From Demequina aestuarii (GTDB taxonomy: Bacteria > Actinomycetota > Actinomycetes > Actinomycetales > Demequinaceae), in the NCBI RefSeq assembly GCF_000975095.1, contig NZ_BBRD01000001.1:1197467-1261466 (forward strand): a stretch of DNA of 64,000 nt. Direction: 5' to 3'. The translations under genes were made by a program, and so were the position numbers. The notes under the pieces are model-generated. The model was not told the origin of the DNA and ran no database searches. It was given only the letters and a program-made list of their open reading frames with translations. Shown piece by piece: positions 34,142 to 42,540 of the stretch (within the stretch, counting starts at the first letter, position 1; every line of letters begins with the position of its first letter).

Positions 34142-35371
34142 ATGGCCACCGCGACCAAGCAGTTCGACTTCACCGCCCGCGATATGCAGGGCAAGGAGCA
34201 CAAGGCCACCATGGAGGCGCCGTCCAGTGCCGCCGTGGCGAGCCGCCTGCGAGAGAGGGGCCTCACACCTCTGTCCGTCAGCGAGGCAGGCGGCAAGGGC
34301 CTGAACTCCGAGATCTCGATCCCAGGCCTGGGGGAGAAGATCACCCTCAAGGACATCGCGATCCTCTCGCGCCAGCTCGCGACCATGATCTCGGCTGGCC
34401 TGTCGTTGCTGCGCTCATTGACGATCCTTGCGGAGCAGACGGAGAGCAAGCCGCTCCAGAAGGTGGTCGCAGAGGTGCGCGGCGACGTGGAGACGGGTCA
34501 GTCCTTCTCCAAGTCGCTGAGCCGTCACCCGCAGACCTTCCCGCCCATCATGATCAACATGGTCAAGGCGGGCGAGGTCGGAGGCTTCCTCGACGAGGTG
34601 CTGGTCTCGATCGCCCAGAACTTCGAGAACGAGGTCAAGCTGCGTGGCAAGATCAAGTCCGCGATGACCTACCCGGTCGTCGTGTTCTTCATCGCCATTC
34701 TCGCCACCGCAGCGATGCTGATCTTCATCGTGCCGGTCTTTGCCGGAATGTTCGACAACTTGGGCGGCGAGCTGCCATTCGCCACCCAGATGCTGGTGTA
34801 TATGTCGGACATTCTCAAGGTTGGAGCGGTGCCGCTGGTCATCGCGATCATCGCGTTCTCCGTCTGGTGGGGAAAGAACAAGCACCGCGAAGAGATTCGG
34901 CGCAGGTATCAGCCCGCGTTCCTCAAGGCACCCGTCTTCGGCTCCCTGGTGCAGAAGATCGCCGTGGCGCGCTTCTCCCGCAACTTCGGATCGATGATCC
35001 GCTCCGGCGTGCCGATCCTGCAGGCGCTCGACATCGTGGGGCAGGCCTCCGGCAACATCGTCATCGAGGACGCGACCCGCGCGGTCGGCCAGTCCGTGCG
35101 CAAGGGCGAGTCGCTTGCCAGGCCGTTGTCTCAGCACCCGGTCTTCCCCCCCATGGTCGTGCAGATGATCGCGGTCGGTGAGGATACGGGTGCACTGGAT
35201 GCGATGCTGGACAAGATCGCGGACTTCTACGATCAAGAAGTGGAATCCACCACAGAGCAGTTGACCTCGCTCATCGAGCCGATCATGATCGCCGTGCTGG
35301 GGGGAATGATCGGCGGCATGGTAATTGCCCTGTATATGCCGATCTTCAAGGTCTTCGACCTCATCGGGTAA
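34142..35371 (+). CDS. pilC: Type IV pilus inner-membrane platform protein PilC (GspF-like)
   Basis: A 409-residue polytopic protein on which the PilB and PilT motors act. After an N-terminal GspF-type cytosolic region (FDFTARDMQGKEHKATMEAP) come two homologous T2SF domains (LSRQLATMISAGLSLLRSLT; FSRNFGSMIRSGVPILQALD) with MVKAGEVGGFLDEVL and MIAVGEDTGALDAMLDKIAD, and three membrane helices. Length and architecture are typical. It lies 12 bp after pilT. Confidence 0.95.
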   Translation: MATATKQFDFTARDMQGKEHKATMEAPSSAAVASRLRERGLTPLSVSEAGGKGLNSEISIPGLGEKITLKDIAILSRQLATMISAGLSLLRSLTILAEQTESKPLQKVVAEVRGDVETGQSFSKSLSRHPQTFPPIMINMVKAGEVGGFLDEVLVSIAQNFENEVKLRGKIKSAMTYPVVVFFIAILATAAMLIFIVPVFAGMFDNLGGELPFATQMLVYMSDILKVGAVPLVIAIIAFSVWWGKNKHREEIRRRYQPAFLKAPVFGSLVQKIAVARFSRNFGSMIRSGVPILQALDIVGQASGNIVIEDATRAVGQSVRKGESLARPLSQHPVFPPMVVQMIAVGEDTGALDAMLDKIADFYDQEVESTTEQLTSLIEPIMIAVLGGMIGGMVIALYMPIFKVFDLIG

Positions 35372-35465
35372 CCGATCCACCTGCGATAAATCCAGAGACG
35401 TGGTCGCGCGCCCGGGCGATATCCGGGCCACCCATCAGGGGCGCGGCCAGGACCGTGAGACATCC

Positions 35466-35481
35466 GTCACACGGTAGTGAC
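35466..35481 (+). promoter_or_regulatory. Inverted repeat upstream of pilA
   Basis: GTCAC-N6-GTGAC lies 32 bp before the pilA ATG in a 141-bp gap after pilC. It could be an operator or a small leader hairpin. No clear -10/-35 pair was found; GAAAGG serves as ribosome binding site. Confidence 0.25.
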
Positions 35482-35512
35482 ACCAGGTAACTGAGAACTG
35501 AAAGGCAACACC

Positions 35513-35977
35513 ATGATTGCTCGCATTCAGAAGCGCCTCGAAGAGCGCGAGACCGAGGGTGGCTTCACCCTCGTCGAGCTCCTCGTCGTCATCATCATCA
35601 TCGGCATCCTCGCCGCGATCGCCATCCCGCTGTACCTGAACCAGCAGAACAAGGCCAAGGACTCGGCCGCCAAGGCGGACCTCGCCACGATTCGCACTGC
35701 GGTCGTCTCTGCCATCACGGAGAACCCGCAGGCGCCTTCGGTCAGCTGGACCGCCGTCGACGACGGTGGCGAGACCACCATCACCGCCGACGGTGAGACC
35801 TCCACCGCGGCCGTCTCGCCCGGCAACGACCTCACCGCTGGCTCCGTGACGCTCGGCGCCGACGACCCGACCGTCGCGATCACGGTCACGTCTAGCACCG
35901 GCACCTCCTTCACGATCGACGCTAACGGCACGATCACCGAGGCGGCGGCGGCAGGCAGCGGCGACAGCGAGCTCTAA
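35513..35977 (+). CDS. pilA: Major type IV prepilin PilA
   Basis: A 154-residue class III prepilin. A 17-residue charged leader ends in GG, with the peptidase site G17/F18 in ETEGGFTLVELL; Glu22 is the +5 glutamate required for assembly. The hydrophobic N-terminal helix (VVIIIIGILAAIAIPLYLNQ) is followed by a Thr/Ser/Asp-rich globular domain with no cysteines, so no disulfide-bounded D-loop. Its position right after pilC and before a strong terminator suggests it is the abundant subunit, read together with or in excess of the motor genes. Confidence 0.93.
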   Translation: MIARIQKRLEERETEGGFTLVELLVVIIIIGILAAIAIPLYLNQQNKAKDSAAKADLATIRTAVVSAITENPQAPSVSWTAVDDGGETTITADGETSTAAVSPGNDLTAGSVTLGADDPTVAITVTSSTGTSFTIDANGTITEAAAAGSGDSEL

Positions 35978-36004
35978 GCCTCGCCCGTACGACGCATGAC
36001 AGCG

Positions 36005-36038
36005 GTGTGGGGCCTGGGCCACGGCCCAGGCCCCACAC
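36005..36038 (+). terminator. Terminator after pilA
   Basis: GTGTGGGGCCTGGGCC (36005-36020) and its exact complement (36023-36038) form a 16-bp stem with a 2-nt centre, 28 bp after the pilA stop. It separates the pilB-T-C-A transcript from the minor prepilin genes. Confidence 0.85.
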
Positions 36039-36045
36039 TCGCACC

Positions 36046-36074
36046 TTGGTATCTACCAGGGTGAGCACTAGACT
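36046..36074 (+). promoter_or_regulatory. Promoter for the minor prepilin operon
   Basis: -35 TTGGTA (36046-36051), 17-bp spacer, -10 TAGACT (36069-36074), directly after the pilA terminator. The -35 is part of a dyad TGGTA-TC-TACCA (36047-36058), which may be an operator. Confidence 0.65.
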
Positions 36075-36088
36075 GAGGCCGCGAGGGG

Positions 36089-36538
36089 GTGGTGAACACA
36101 GTGAACGCTGAGCGACGTGACGAGGGATTCGGCCTCGTCGAGATCGTGGTCTCTCTGATGATCGTGCTCGTGGTGTTCCTCGCCTTCGGCCTGCTGCTGC
36201 TCCGCTCCCTCACCGAGGTCGCAGCGAACGGCACCAGGGCGTCGGCCTCGCAGCTCGCCACGCAGCGCATCGAAGAGGTGCGTGCCGCCGCCGCGACGGG
36301 GAGCTGCGGCAATGTCGATGCCGTCGCCAGCGCCACAGAGACCGTCGAGGACGGCCGCGGCGTTCCGCTGACGGTGACCGGCTACGTCCACGCGGGCACC
36401 TGTGACCAGCCCGCCGGCGACCCCCACGGCAACCCCCGCCTGGCACGCGTGACCGTCGAGGTCGAGGCCTCCGGCACCGCGGGCACCAAGGCGGCCACCT
36501 CCATCACGACCGACCTGTGGGTGAAGCAGACCACATGA
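36089..36538 (+). CDS. Minor type IV prepilin (PilV-like)
   Basis: A 149-residue prepilin. Processing is predicted after Gly13 in DEGFGLVEIVVSL, with Glu18 at +5, followed by a hydrophobic helix (MIVLVVFLAFGLLLLRS) and a small domain with two cysteines that could form a disulfide. Small prepilins encoded as a set with PilW- and PilX-like proteins normally prime pilus assembly at the tip. Several GTG codons (36089, 36092, 36101) after GAGGGGG could be the start. The stop overlaps the next gene (ATGA). Confidence 0.82.
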   Translation: MVNTVNAERRDEGFGLVEIVVSLMIVLVVFLAFGLLLLRSLTEVAANGTRASASQLATQRIEEVRAAAATGSCGNVDAVASATETVEDGRGVPLTVTGYVHAGTCDQPAGDPHGNPRLARVTVEVEASGTAGTKAATSITTDLWVKQTT

Positions 36539-37158
36539 GCGCGCTGATGGAACGGCTCCGCACCCGGCCAGACGATGGCATGACCCTCGTCGAGATGCTG
36601 GTGTACTCCGTGCTGCTCATTGTGGTGATGACCATGTCCACGGCGCTGTTCATCAATGTGATCGGCACTCAGCGCGACGTCACGGTGATGGCGGAGGAGA
36701 ACAACGAGGCGCAGCAGATCTTCACCGAGTTGGAGCAGGACATGCGCAACGCGGGCTGGGCCGACGTCCGGTGGGGAGGCGACCTCCTCGTGATGCGCAC
36801 GCGCACGGCGTCCGTGGGGGAGGACTCCACGGAGCGCTGCGTCGCCTACTACTTCAACGAGGGCGACGGCACGCTGCACCACACCCGCTCGATCAGTGTC
36901 GCTGACACCGCTGCGGTGCTCGCCGCGGGGTCGAGCACTGCGGTACGCACCTTGGCGCTGGGATGGAGCGGGGAGCGCACGGACGTGGATCGCATCGGCA
37001 CGACTCGCGTCTTTGGCGGTGGCGACGGTCGTTTCGACTCTCCAGACTCGGTCTCGCTCGCCATGCGGCTGAATGCCTCGAGCGACAGCAAGAGCATCGC
37101 GTTCGAGAAGACCGTGGTGCTGCGACCGCAGAACGGGATGGCCGGCGGATGCGAATGA
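36535..37158 (+). CDS. Minor type IV prepilin (PilW-like)
   Basis: A 207-residue prepilin with processing predicted after Gly15 in RPDDGMTLVEMLVYSVLL; Glu20 is the +5 glutamate and the mature N-terminal residue would be Met rather than Phe. The helix is followed by a globular region with FTELEQDMRNAGWADVRWGG, typical of PilW/GspJ-type proteins. The ATG overlaps the upstream stop. Probably part of a tip complex with its two neighbours. Confidence 0.82.
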   Translation: MSALMERLRTRPDDGMTLVEMLVYSVLLIVVMTMSTALFINVIGTQRDVTVMAEENNEAQQIFTELEQDMRNAGWADVRWGGDLLVMRTRTASVGEDSTERCVAYYFNEGDGTLHHTRSISVADTAAVLAAGSSTAVRTLALGWSGERTDVDRIGTTRVFGGGDGRFDSPDSVSLAMRLNASSDSKSIAFEKTVVLRPQNGMAGGCE

Positions 37159-37169
37159 GGGGTTTGACA

Positions 37170-39029
37170 ATGATGCGAGGCACGATGCGTGCGCAGGCAC
37201 GCCGCCAACGTGGGGAGGATCCCGAATCGGGCGTCGCTCTCGTGATGGTGCTCGGCATGATGCTCGTCGGTGCCATCATCATGGTGACGCTGGCCTCCGT
37301 GACCATCTTCAACGCGCAGAACACTCTGGAGACCCGCGTCGAGATGCGCGCTCGTGCGAGTGCTGACGCTGGCATCGACCTGGCATTGGCCAATCTCGAG
37401 GGCAAGAAGTACGAGGACCTTCACGACATCTGCGCCTACGACTCGTTCGTAGTGAACAACGATCAGGTGGCGGTGTCCTACCGCTTCACTCTCGCCGACG
37501 GCTCGTCCATTTCTTCGCCCGCGTGCATCGATGCCTCGAACGTGGTGACGGCGCTGCGGGTGGAGTCGACCGCCACCACGGACAACAACGTGCTCACGGG
37601 TGAGACGGTGTCGCAGACGGTCGCAGCCGTCTTCAACCCGACGCTCCCTGACGCGCTCCTCGACAAGGCGATCTTCTCTGAGGGATCCATCGATCTGCGC
37701 AACGGCACCGAGCTGCAGGCCTCGGGCGACGACGACAGCGGCAACTCGCTCGAGGACGCGCACGTCTACTCGAACGGCGGCATCAACTGCCAGACGCGAG
37801 AGATCGTGGATGGCAAGTTCATCGCCGCGCACGGCGATGTCAACCTGCAGAACGACTGCAAGATCTCGAGCGACGTGTGGGCCTCCGGCAGCGTCCGTCA
37901 GCAGGCGACGGGCTCCGTGATCGAGGGCAACATCTACGCAGCGAGCGCCACCAATGACGCGGTGCACCTGCAGAACGGCGGCATCCGCGTCAAGGGCAGC
38001 GTGCTCACGAACGGCAGCTTCTTCATGGCGAACGCCGCACGCGTGGACGGCACCGTGTTCGCCCGAACCGGCACCATCGGACTCCAGAACTCCGGAGGCG
38101 TCATCGGCGGCTCCGCCTATGCGGAGGGCAACATCGATCTTGCGCAGGGCCGCGTGGATCGCGACGTCTACTCTCGCAGCGGTGCCATCAGCGGCAACTC
38201 CGGTTCATCCGTGGGGGGCACGGCGCGCGCGGCCGGTACGATCGGCGATCCGCCCAGCGTGACGGGAACCCGGATGCCGAACAACGGCGGCGTGGCGTTC
38301 TCCAACCCGCCGAACCCCGCAGTGGCGTTCCCCAGCGCGGTGGGCTATCCGACTGAGATCCAGCCGCCTCCGCGCGAGCAGATGCCGCGTCTCTCCCTGG
38401 GCCTCGACGGCTACCCCGCGACCGTCAGCGAGGAGATGGGCAAGTGGATCGCGCAGGGCTGGAACGTGGTCACCACGACCGACTGCACGGGGAACGCACC
38501 CCGCAACTTCATCAACAACCTCACGTGGTCCGACCCCACCATGGTGATCTTCCAATGCGGGGCGGCCGTGAAGTTCGACGGTCCCAACCTCGAGCTGGGA
38601 AATGACCTGGCGATGGTGTCGCACACGGGCTTCGACCTGAAGAACGACTCGTGGTTCCGGTCCACGGACGCGTCGCAGACGCGATCGATGTTCATGATCG
38701 TGCCGTCGGACGCTCCGGGTGTGTCGTGGGTGTCGGCGGGCTCCGGTCAGACGCGGCCCGTGTGCTCCACGGAGCGGAACATCGCGATCAACAAGTTCGG
38801 CGTCGAGAGCGTGGAGACGATGTTCTACACGCCGTGCACCCTGCACATCCAGAACGGCACGATCAGTCCGACCGCGGGCCAGATGTACGCCGGCAAGGTG
38901 GAACTGCAGAACGCGGTCGAGATGCAGATGGCGTCCCTGCCGATTCCGTCGTTGGCGACCACCGTGCCGAACACCTCGGATCTCATGGACATGCGCCTGC
39001 TGTCTCGCTTCGACGTGTACGGGTCGTAG
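37170..39029 (+). CDS. Large PilX/GspK-like minor prepilin with beta-repeat body
   Basis: About 619 residues, very large for a minor prepilin. The N-terminus has a prepilin-like site after Gly21 (PESGVALVMVLGMM), but position +5 is Met, not Glu, as in tip subunits of the GspK/PilX type. After the helix, residues ~160-420 contain short repeating units with alternating N-G and hydrophobic residues (GSIDLRNGTELQ, GDVNLQNDCKISSDVWASGS, DGTVFARTGTIGLQNSGGV), suggestive of a right-handed beta-helix like bactofilin-type proteins. Further QNG units occur near the C-terminus. ATG 37170 follows GAGGGG; ATG 37155 overlapping the pilW stop is the alternative. Probable tip protein or adhesin. Confidence 0.7.
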   Translation: MMRGTMRAQARRQRGEDPESGVALVMVLGMMLVGAIIMVTLASVTIFNAQNTLETRVEMRARASADAGIDLALANLEGKKYEDLHDICAYDSFVVNNDQVAVSYRFTLADGSSISSPACIDASNVVTALRVESTATTDNNVLTGETVSQTVAAVFNPTLPDALLDKAIFSEGSIDLRNGTELQASGDDDSGNSLEDAHVYSNGGINCQTREIVDGKFIAAHGDVNLQNDCKISSDVWASGSVRQQATGSVIEGNIYAASATNDAVHLQNGGIRVKGSVLTNGSFFMANAARVDGTVFARTGTIGLQNSGGVIGGSAYAEGNIDLAQGRVDRDVYSRSGAISGNSGSSVGGTARAAGTIGDPPSVTGTRMPNNGGVAFSNPPNPAVAFPSAVGYPTEIQPPPREQMPRLSLGLDGYPATVSEEMGKWIAQGWNVVTTTDCTGNAPRNFINNLTWSDPTMVIFQCGAAVKFDGPNLELGNDLAMVSHTGFDLKNDSWFRSTDASQTRSMFMIVPSDAPGVSWVSAGSGQTRPVCSTERNIAINKFGVESVETMFYTPCTLHIQNGTISPTAGQMYAGKVELQNAVEMQMASLPIPSLATTVPNTSDLMDMRLLSRFDVYGS

Positions 39030-39036
39030 GGACACG

Positions 39037-39822
39037 ATGCACGGTTTGGTGGGGCTGTTGGCCGCTGCCCTGGGTCTGGCGCTGGGCTCCTTCGCGAATG
39101 TGGTGATTCACCGCGTGCCGCGGGGCGAGTCCGTCGTCTCACCCCCCAGCGCCTGCCCGGCGTGCGGGGCGCGTGTGCGGGCGCGGCACAACGTGCCCGT
39201 GCTGGGCTGGCTGTGGCTGCGCGGCCGATGCGCGGACTGCGGGGCGCCCATCAGCGGGCGGTACCCGCTCGTGGAGGCACTCACCGCGTTGATCTTCGCG
39301 GGAATCGGTCTGGCGGTCGGCCTGGCCTGGGAGCTGCCCTTGTTGCTGGTGCTGGCGTTCTTCACCATCGTGCTGAGCGCCGTCGATCTCGAGACGAGGC
39401 GACTGCCCGACCGCATCGTGGCGCCGTTCGCCGCACTGGTGGTGGTCAGCGTCCTGGTGGTGGCTCTCGGCACCGGCGACCTCGGCGTGCTGTGGCGCTC
39501 GGCCATCGGAGCGGCGGCCTTCGGACTCTTCTACTTCCTCGCCTTCCTCGCCTACCCGCGCGGCATGGGGTTCGGCGACGTGAAGCTGGCCCCGGTGCTC
39601 GGTGCCGTCCTCGGTTCGCTGAGCTGGCCCGCGTTGGCCGTCGGAGGCTTTGCGGCCTTCCTGTGGGGGTCGCTCGCGGGCGTGATCGTGATGATCATGC
39701 AGAGGCGTGGCCGCGGGGTGGCGATTCCGTTCGGGCCGTGGATGTTCGTGGGGGCGTGGACGGGCATCGTCGCCGGCGCGGCCGTCGCTGACTGGTACCT
39801 GGGCGTGGCGGGCCTCACATGA
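39037..39822 (+). CDS. pilD: Prepilin peptidase/N-methyltransferase PilD
   Basis: A 261-residue polytopic aspartic protease of the A24 family that removes prepilin leaders and methylates the new N-terminus. The N-terminal domain has the two CxxC pairs (CPACGARVR and CADCGAP) found in bifunctional enzymes. The catalytic aspartates are in SAVDLETRRLPD and GMGFGDVKLAP. About eight hydrophobic segments. The ATG at 39037 comes 7 bp after the upstream stop. It would process the four prepilin-like proteins encoded just upstream. Confidence 0.93.
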   Translation: MHGLVGLLAAALGLALGSFANVVIHRVPRGESVVSPPSACPACGARVRARHNVPVLGWLWLRGRCADCGAPISGRYPLVEALTALIFAGIGLAVGLAWELPLLLVLAFFTIVLSAVDLETRRLPDRIVAPFAALVVVSVLVVALGTGDLGVLWRSAIGAAAFGLFYFLAFLAYPRGMGFGDVKLAPVLGAVLGSLSWPALAVGGFAAFLWGSLAGVIVMIMQRRGRGVAIPFGPWMFVGAWTGIVAGAAVADWYLGVAGLT

Positions 39823-39825
39823 CGC

Positions 39826-39852
39826 TTGAGTGGAATGCTGCACGTGCCGATA
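39826..39852 (+). promoter_or_regulatory. Putative promoter for pilM, twin of the pilT promoter
   Basis: TTGAGT (39826-39831), 14 bp, GCCGATA (39846-39852), identical in both blocks and spacing to the element before pilT. The transcript would start near 39860 and include the strong GGGAGGTGGG ribosome binding site of pilM. Confidence 0.42.
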
Positions 39853-39883
39853 GGCCACGTGGACGAATGAGGGAGGTGGGAAC

Positions 39884-40942
39884 GTGGCCACAAGATCGGT
39901 AGCGATCGACATCGGAGCGGCCTCGGTGAAGGTTGCCGAGGTCGAGATGCGCAGCGGGAACGATCCACGGGACGGCGCGACGCTGACGGCTTACGCCGAG
40001 CGGCCCATCCCGGCGGGCGTGCTGCGCGACGGCTCGATCGAGGAGCCAGGCACCTTCGCCTCGGTCGTGAAGGAGGCCGTGAGCGCGGCGAAGGTGAACG
40101 CCAAGAAGGCCTCCATCGCCGTCGGCCACCCCAGCGTGATGGTGCGCGAGGTGGACGTGCCGTCTCAGCAGATCGACAAGGTGCGGGAGTCTTTGGCCTT
40201 CCACGTGCAGGACTCGCTCCCGATGGCCATCGACGACGCACTTCTCGACTTCTATCCCACGCAGGACATCGACGGCCAGGGCGGGCCAGTGCTGCGTGGT
40301 CTGCTCGTCGCCGCGCCCCGCGAACTGGTGCGGGGCGTGTTCGCTGCGATGGACGGCAGTGGTGTGGGGCTCGCCCACGTCGACCACGCTGCGTTTGCGC
40401 TCTGGCGCTCGGGATGCCGGGGCGAACTGCTGAACTCTAACGTGGCTCTGGTGGACGTGGGCGCAGCGACCACCACGATCATCGTCTCTCAACAGGGCCG
40501 GCCGCGCCTGGTGCGCGTGCTTCCCCAGGGGGGTATCGACGCCACCAAGGCCATCGCGAGCGCATACAAGGGCACGTCCGTGGACGCCGAGGCGCTCAAG
40601 CGCCAGGTCGGCATGAACGCCAACGTCGGCCCTGAGCAGCGGCCGATCGCGGAGGCGGTCGCGCACGTCATGGGACCGCTGGTCGAGTCGATTCGCAACA
40701 CGCTCGTGTACTTCGCCAGCTCCAATCCGGGCGCCGGTGCCGAGCGCATCGTGCTGACGGGCGGCGGTGCCTACCTGAACGGCTTCGGTCAGGCGTTGTC
40801 GAGCGCTACTCGACTTCCGGTGATGATCGGCGACCCCTTCGCCGCGGTGACGCTGGGCAAGAAGGTGGATGCCGCGAGCATTCGTGGTCGCGAGGCCGAG
40901 CTGGCCACGGTGATCGGGCTCGCCATGGGAGGTGTGTCATGA
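39884..40942 (+). CDS. pilM: Type IV pilus assembly protein PilM (actin-like ATPase)
   Basis: A 352-residue cytoplasmic actin-fold protein that links PilN/PilO to the motor. It begins SVAIDIGAASVKVAEVEMRSG (phosphate-1 loop), has NVALVDVGAATTTIIVSQQG (phosphate-2) and the adenosine motif IVLTGGGAYLNGFGQAL. The GTG is preceded by GGGAGGTGGG. The stop overlaps the pilN start (ATGA). Confidence 0.92.
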   Translation: MATRSVAIDIGAASVKVAEVEMRSGNDPRDGATLTAYAERPIPAGVLRDGSIEEPGTFASVVKEAVSAAKVNAKKASIAVGHPSVMVREVDVPSQQIDKVRESLAFHVQDSLPMAIDDALLDFYPTQDIDGQGGPVLRGLLVAAPRELVRGVFAAMDGSGVGLAHVDHAAFALWRSGCRGELLNSNVALVDVGAATTTIIVSQQGRPRLVRVLPQGGIDATKAIASAYKGTSVDAEALKRQVGMNANVGPEQRPIAEAVAHVMGPLVESIRNTLVYFASSNPGAGAERIVLTGGGAYLNGFGQALSSATRLPVMIGDPFAAVTLGKKVDAASIRGREAELATVIGLAMGGVS

Positions 40943-41712
40943 ACGAGACCGCGAAGAGAGTAGGCGCACCCGGCCTTCCGCAGGTCAACCTGGTTCCGAA
41001 GGAGTTCGCCGAGAAGCGAGCGATGCGCGCCGTGCAGGTGACGGCGCTGTTCGTCGTCCTGATCGCACTCGGAGTGGTGGTGCTCGGCTACGTCCTCGCG
41101 CTGGGCGCGAAGCAGTTGGCTCAGAACGACCTGGACGACGCGCGGACCGCTCAGACCGAGGCGATCGCCGCGCGTGACGCCAAGGCGGACGTTCATGCCG
41201 CATATGTCCAACAGGAGATCGAAGAGTTCACGCTTGCCCAGATCGGCTATGGCGAGGTGCTCTACAGCTCTTTCGCCAGCACGGTGCTGTCGACGGCGAA
41301 CGACTCGTCCAACTTCGACGTGCTCACGTTCTCCGGCCCCAGCGCACTCGGCCTGCAGTCATTGAGCGGTGATCCGATCTTTGGGGGAGGCATCGGGTCA
41401 GTCGAGTTCACCGCTCGTACAGACTCATATGAGGAAGCCACCGCGCTGATCGGCAGGCTCGAGGAGGCACCCGGGCTCGCACAGGTCAGGGGCGTCGCGG
41501 AAGTGTACGAGGCAGCGGGCGGGAACGCGTACTGGCGCGTCGAGGGCAACGCCGTCGTGACGGCCACGCCGTTGACGATGCGTCTGGTTCCCGTGGACGG
41601 GTTGACGGGCATCGACCCCACGCTGTTCGCGGACCCTGAGTTCGAGCCCGAGGAGGAGCCGGTGTCCCTGCCATCCCTGAGTCCGGAACCCACCACGGAG
41701 GAGGAGGGCTGA
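40939..41712 (+). CDS. pilN: Type IV pilus assembly protein PilN-like
   Basis: A 257-residue bitopic protein: a short cytoplasmic N-terminus with the PilM-binding-type sequence PGLPQVNLVPKEFAEKR, one membrane helix at about residues 34-56, a coiled-coil stretch (NDLDDARTAQTEAIAARDA) and an extracytoplasmic ferredoxin-like region. The last ~25 residues are acidic and Pro/Ser-rich (EPEEEPVSLPSLSPEP), which is unusual for PilN. Start and stop overlap its neighbours pilM and pilO. Confidence 0.82.
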   Translation: MNETAKRVGAPGLPQVNLVPKEFAEKRAMRAVQVTALFVVLIALGVVVLGYVLALGAKQLAQNDLDDARTAQTEAIAARDAKADVHAAYVQQEIEEFTLAQIGYGEVLYSSFASTVLSTANDSSNFDVLTFSGPSALGLQSLSGDPIFGGGIGSVEFTARTDSYEEATALIGRLEEAPGLAQVRGVAEVYEAAGGNAYWRVEGNAVVTATPLTMRLVPVDGLTGIDPTLFADPEFEPEEEPVSLPSLSPEPTTEEEG

Positions 41713-42527
41713 TGCTCAGCTCACGCTATGCGCCGATCGTGGCGCTCACTGTGCTCGCGGTCATCATCGTGGGTGCGCTCGGGTGGTTCCTGGCCATCAA
41801 GCCGCAGGTCGATGATCGTGGCGACATCGCCTCGACCACCGACGAAGTCAGAGCCAACACGGAGGCGATCGCTCTGGCCTCCGCGCAGATCGACTCGTTC
41901 GCGGCCGCGCTCGAGGAGACGACGGACTACTCGGGCGCGATCGCTCTGAACGCTCCCAGCACCTTCGACATGCAGGCCATCCGGGCCAGGATCGCGAGCG
42001 CCATCAGCTCGGCCGGTGCCGAGGTGGTGACCGTGGAGCAGGCGACGTCGACGGACGTCGAAGGATGGGAGATGCCGTCTGGCTCCCTGGAGTCGGACCG
42101 CGTCGCCGCACTGTTCCAGACGGGACCCGTTCACCCTGAGGCGACCGAAGAGGTGTTCACCCCCGCTGTCACCCCGGTCAGCACGGACGAGGGCGGCGCG
42201 CAGATCTGGGCGGTGCCCGTGATGGTGACCGTCGCCGGCGGGAGCCAGGAGGTGCTCGACGTCTTGGACATCCTCGAAGACCCTGATCAGCAGATCTTCC
42301 AGGTGCACACCGTCGAGTTCACCGCGCGTCCGGACACGAGCTCGTCGATTGCTGGCGTCTCCGACCCTGCGACTGGCGATGCGATCCTCGAATTCTCCGG
42401 CTTCTTCTACCTGCACGAGCCGGACCTGGAGATCGTCGACACCGGCACGCTGGGTGACGGCTCCTTGGGCGGTGCGACTCCGTTCGAGCCGATCGAGGGC
42501 GGCGAGAACCAGCCAGGCGCGAACTGA
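41712..42527 (+). CDS. pilO: Type IV pilus assembly protein PilO-like
   Basis: A 271-residue bitopic protein with one N-terminal membrane helix (PIVALTVLAVIIVGALGWFL, about residues 7-26), then a coiled coil and an extracytoplasmic domain; the C-terminus is acidic with Gly/Pro. Sequence similarity to PilO is low by eye, and the call rests mainly on topology and position after pilM-pilN with a 1-bp TGATG overlap. It ends the pilus locus; a strong terminator follows. No secretin or PilP gene is present, as expected for a cell with one membrane. Confidence 0.75.
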   Translation: MLSSRYAPIVALTVLAVIIVGALGWFLAIKPQVDDRGDIASTTDEVRANTEAIALASAQIDSFAAALEETTDYSGAIALNAPSTFDMQAIRARIASAISSAGAEVVTVEQATSTDVEGWEMPSGSLESDRVAALFQTGPVHPEATEEVFTPAVTPVSTDEGGAQIWAVPVMVTVAGGSQEVLDVLDILEDPDQQIFQVHTVEFTARPDTSSSIAGVSDPATGDAILEFSGFFYLHEPDLEIVDTGTLGDGSLGGATPFEPIEGGENQPGAN

Positions 42528-42540
42528 CACTCGTCACGTG

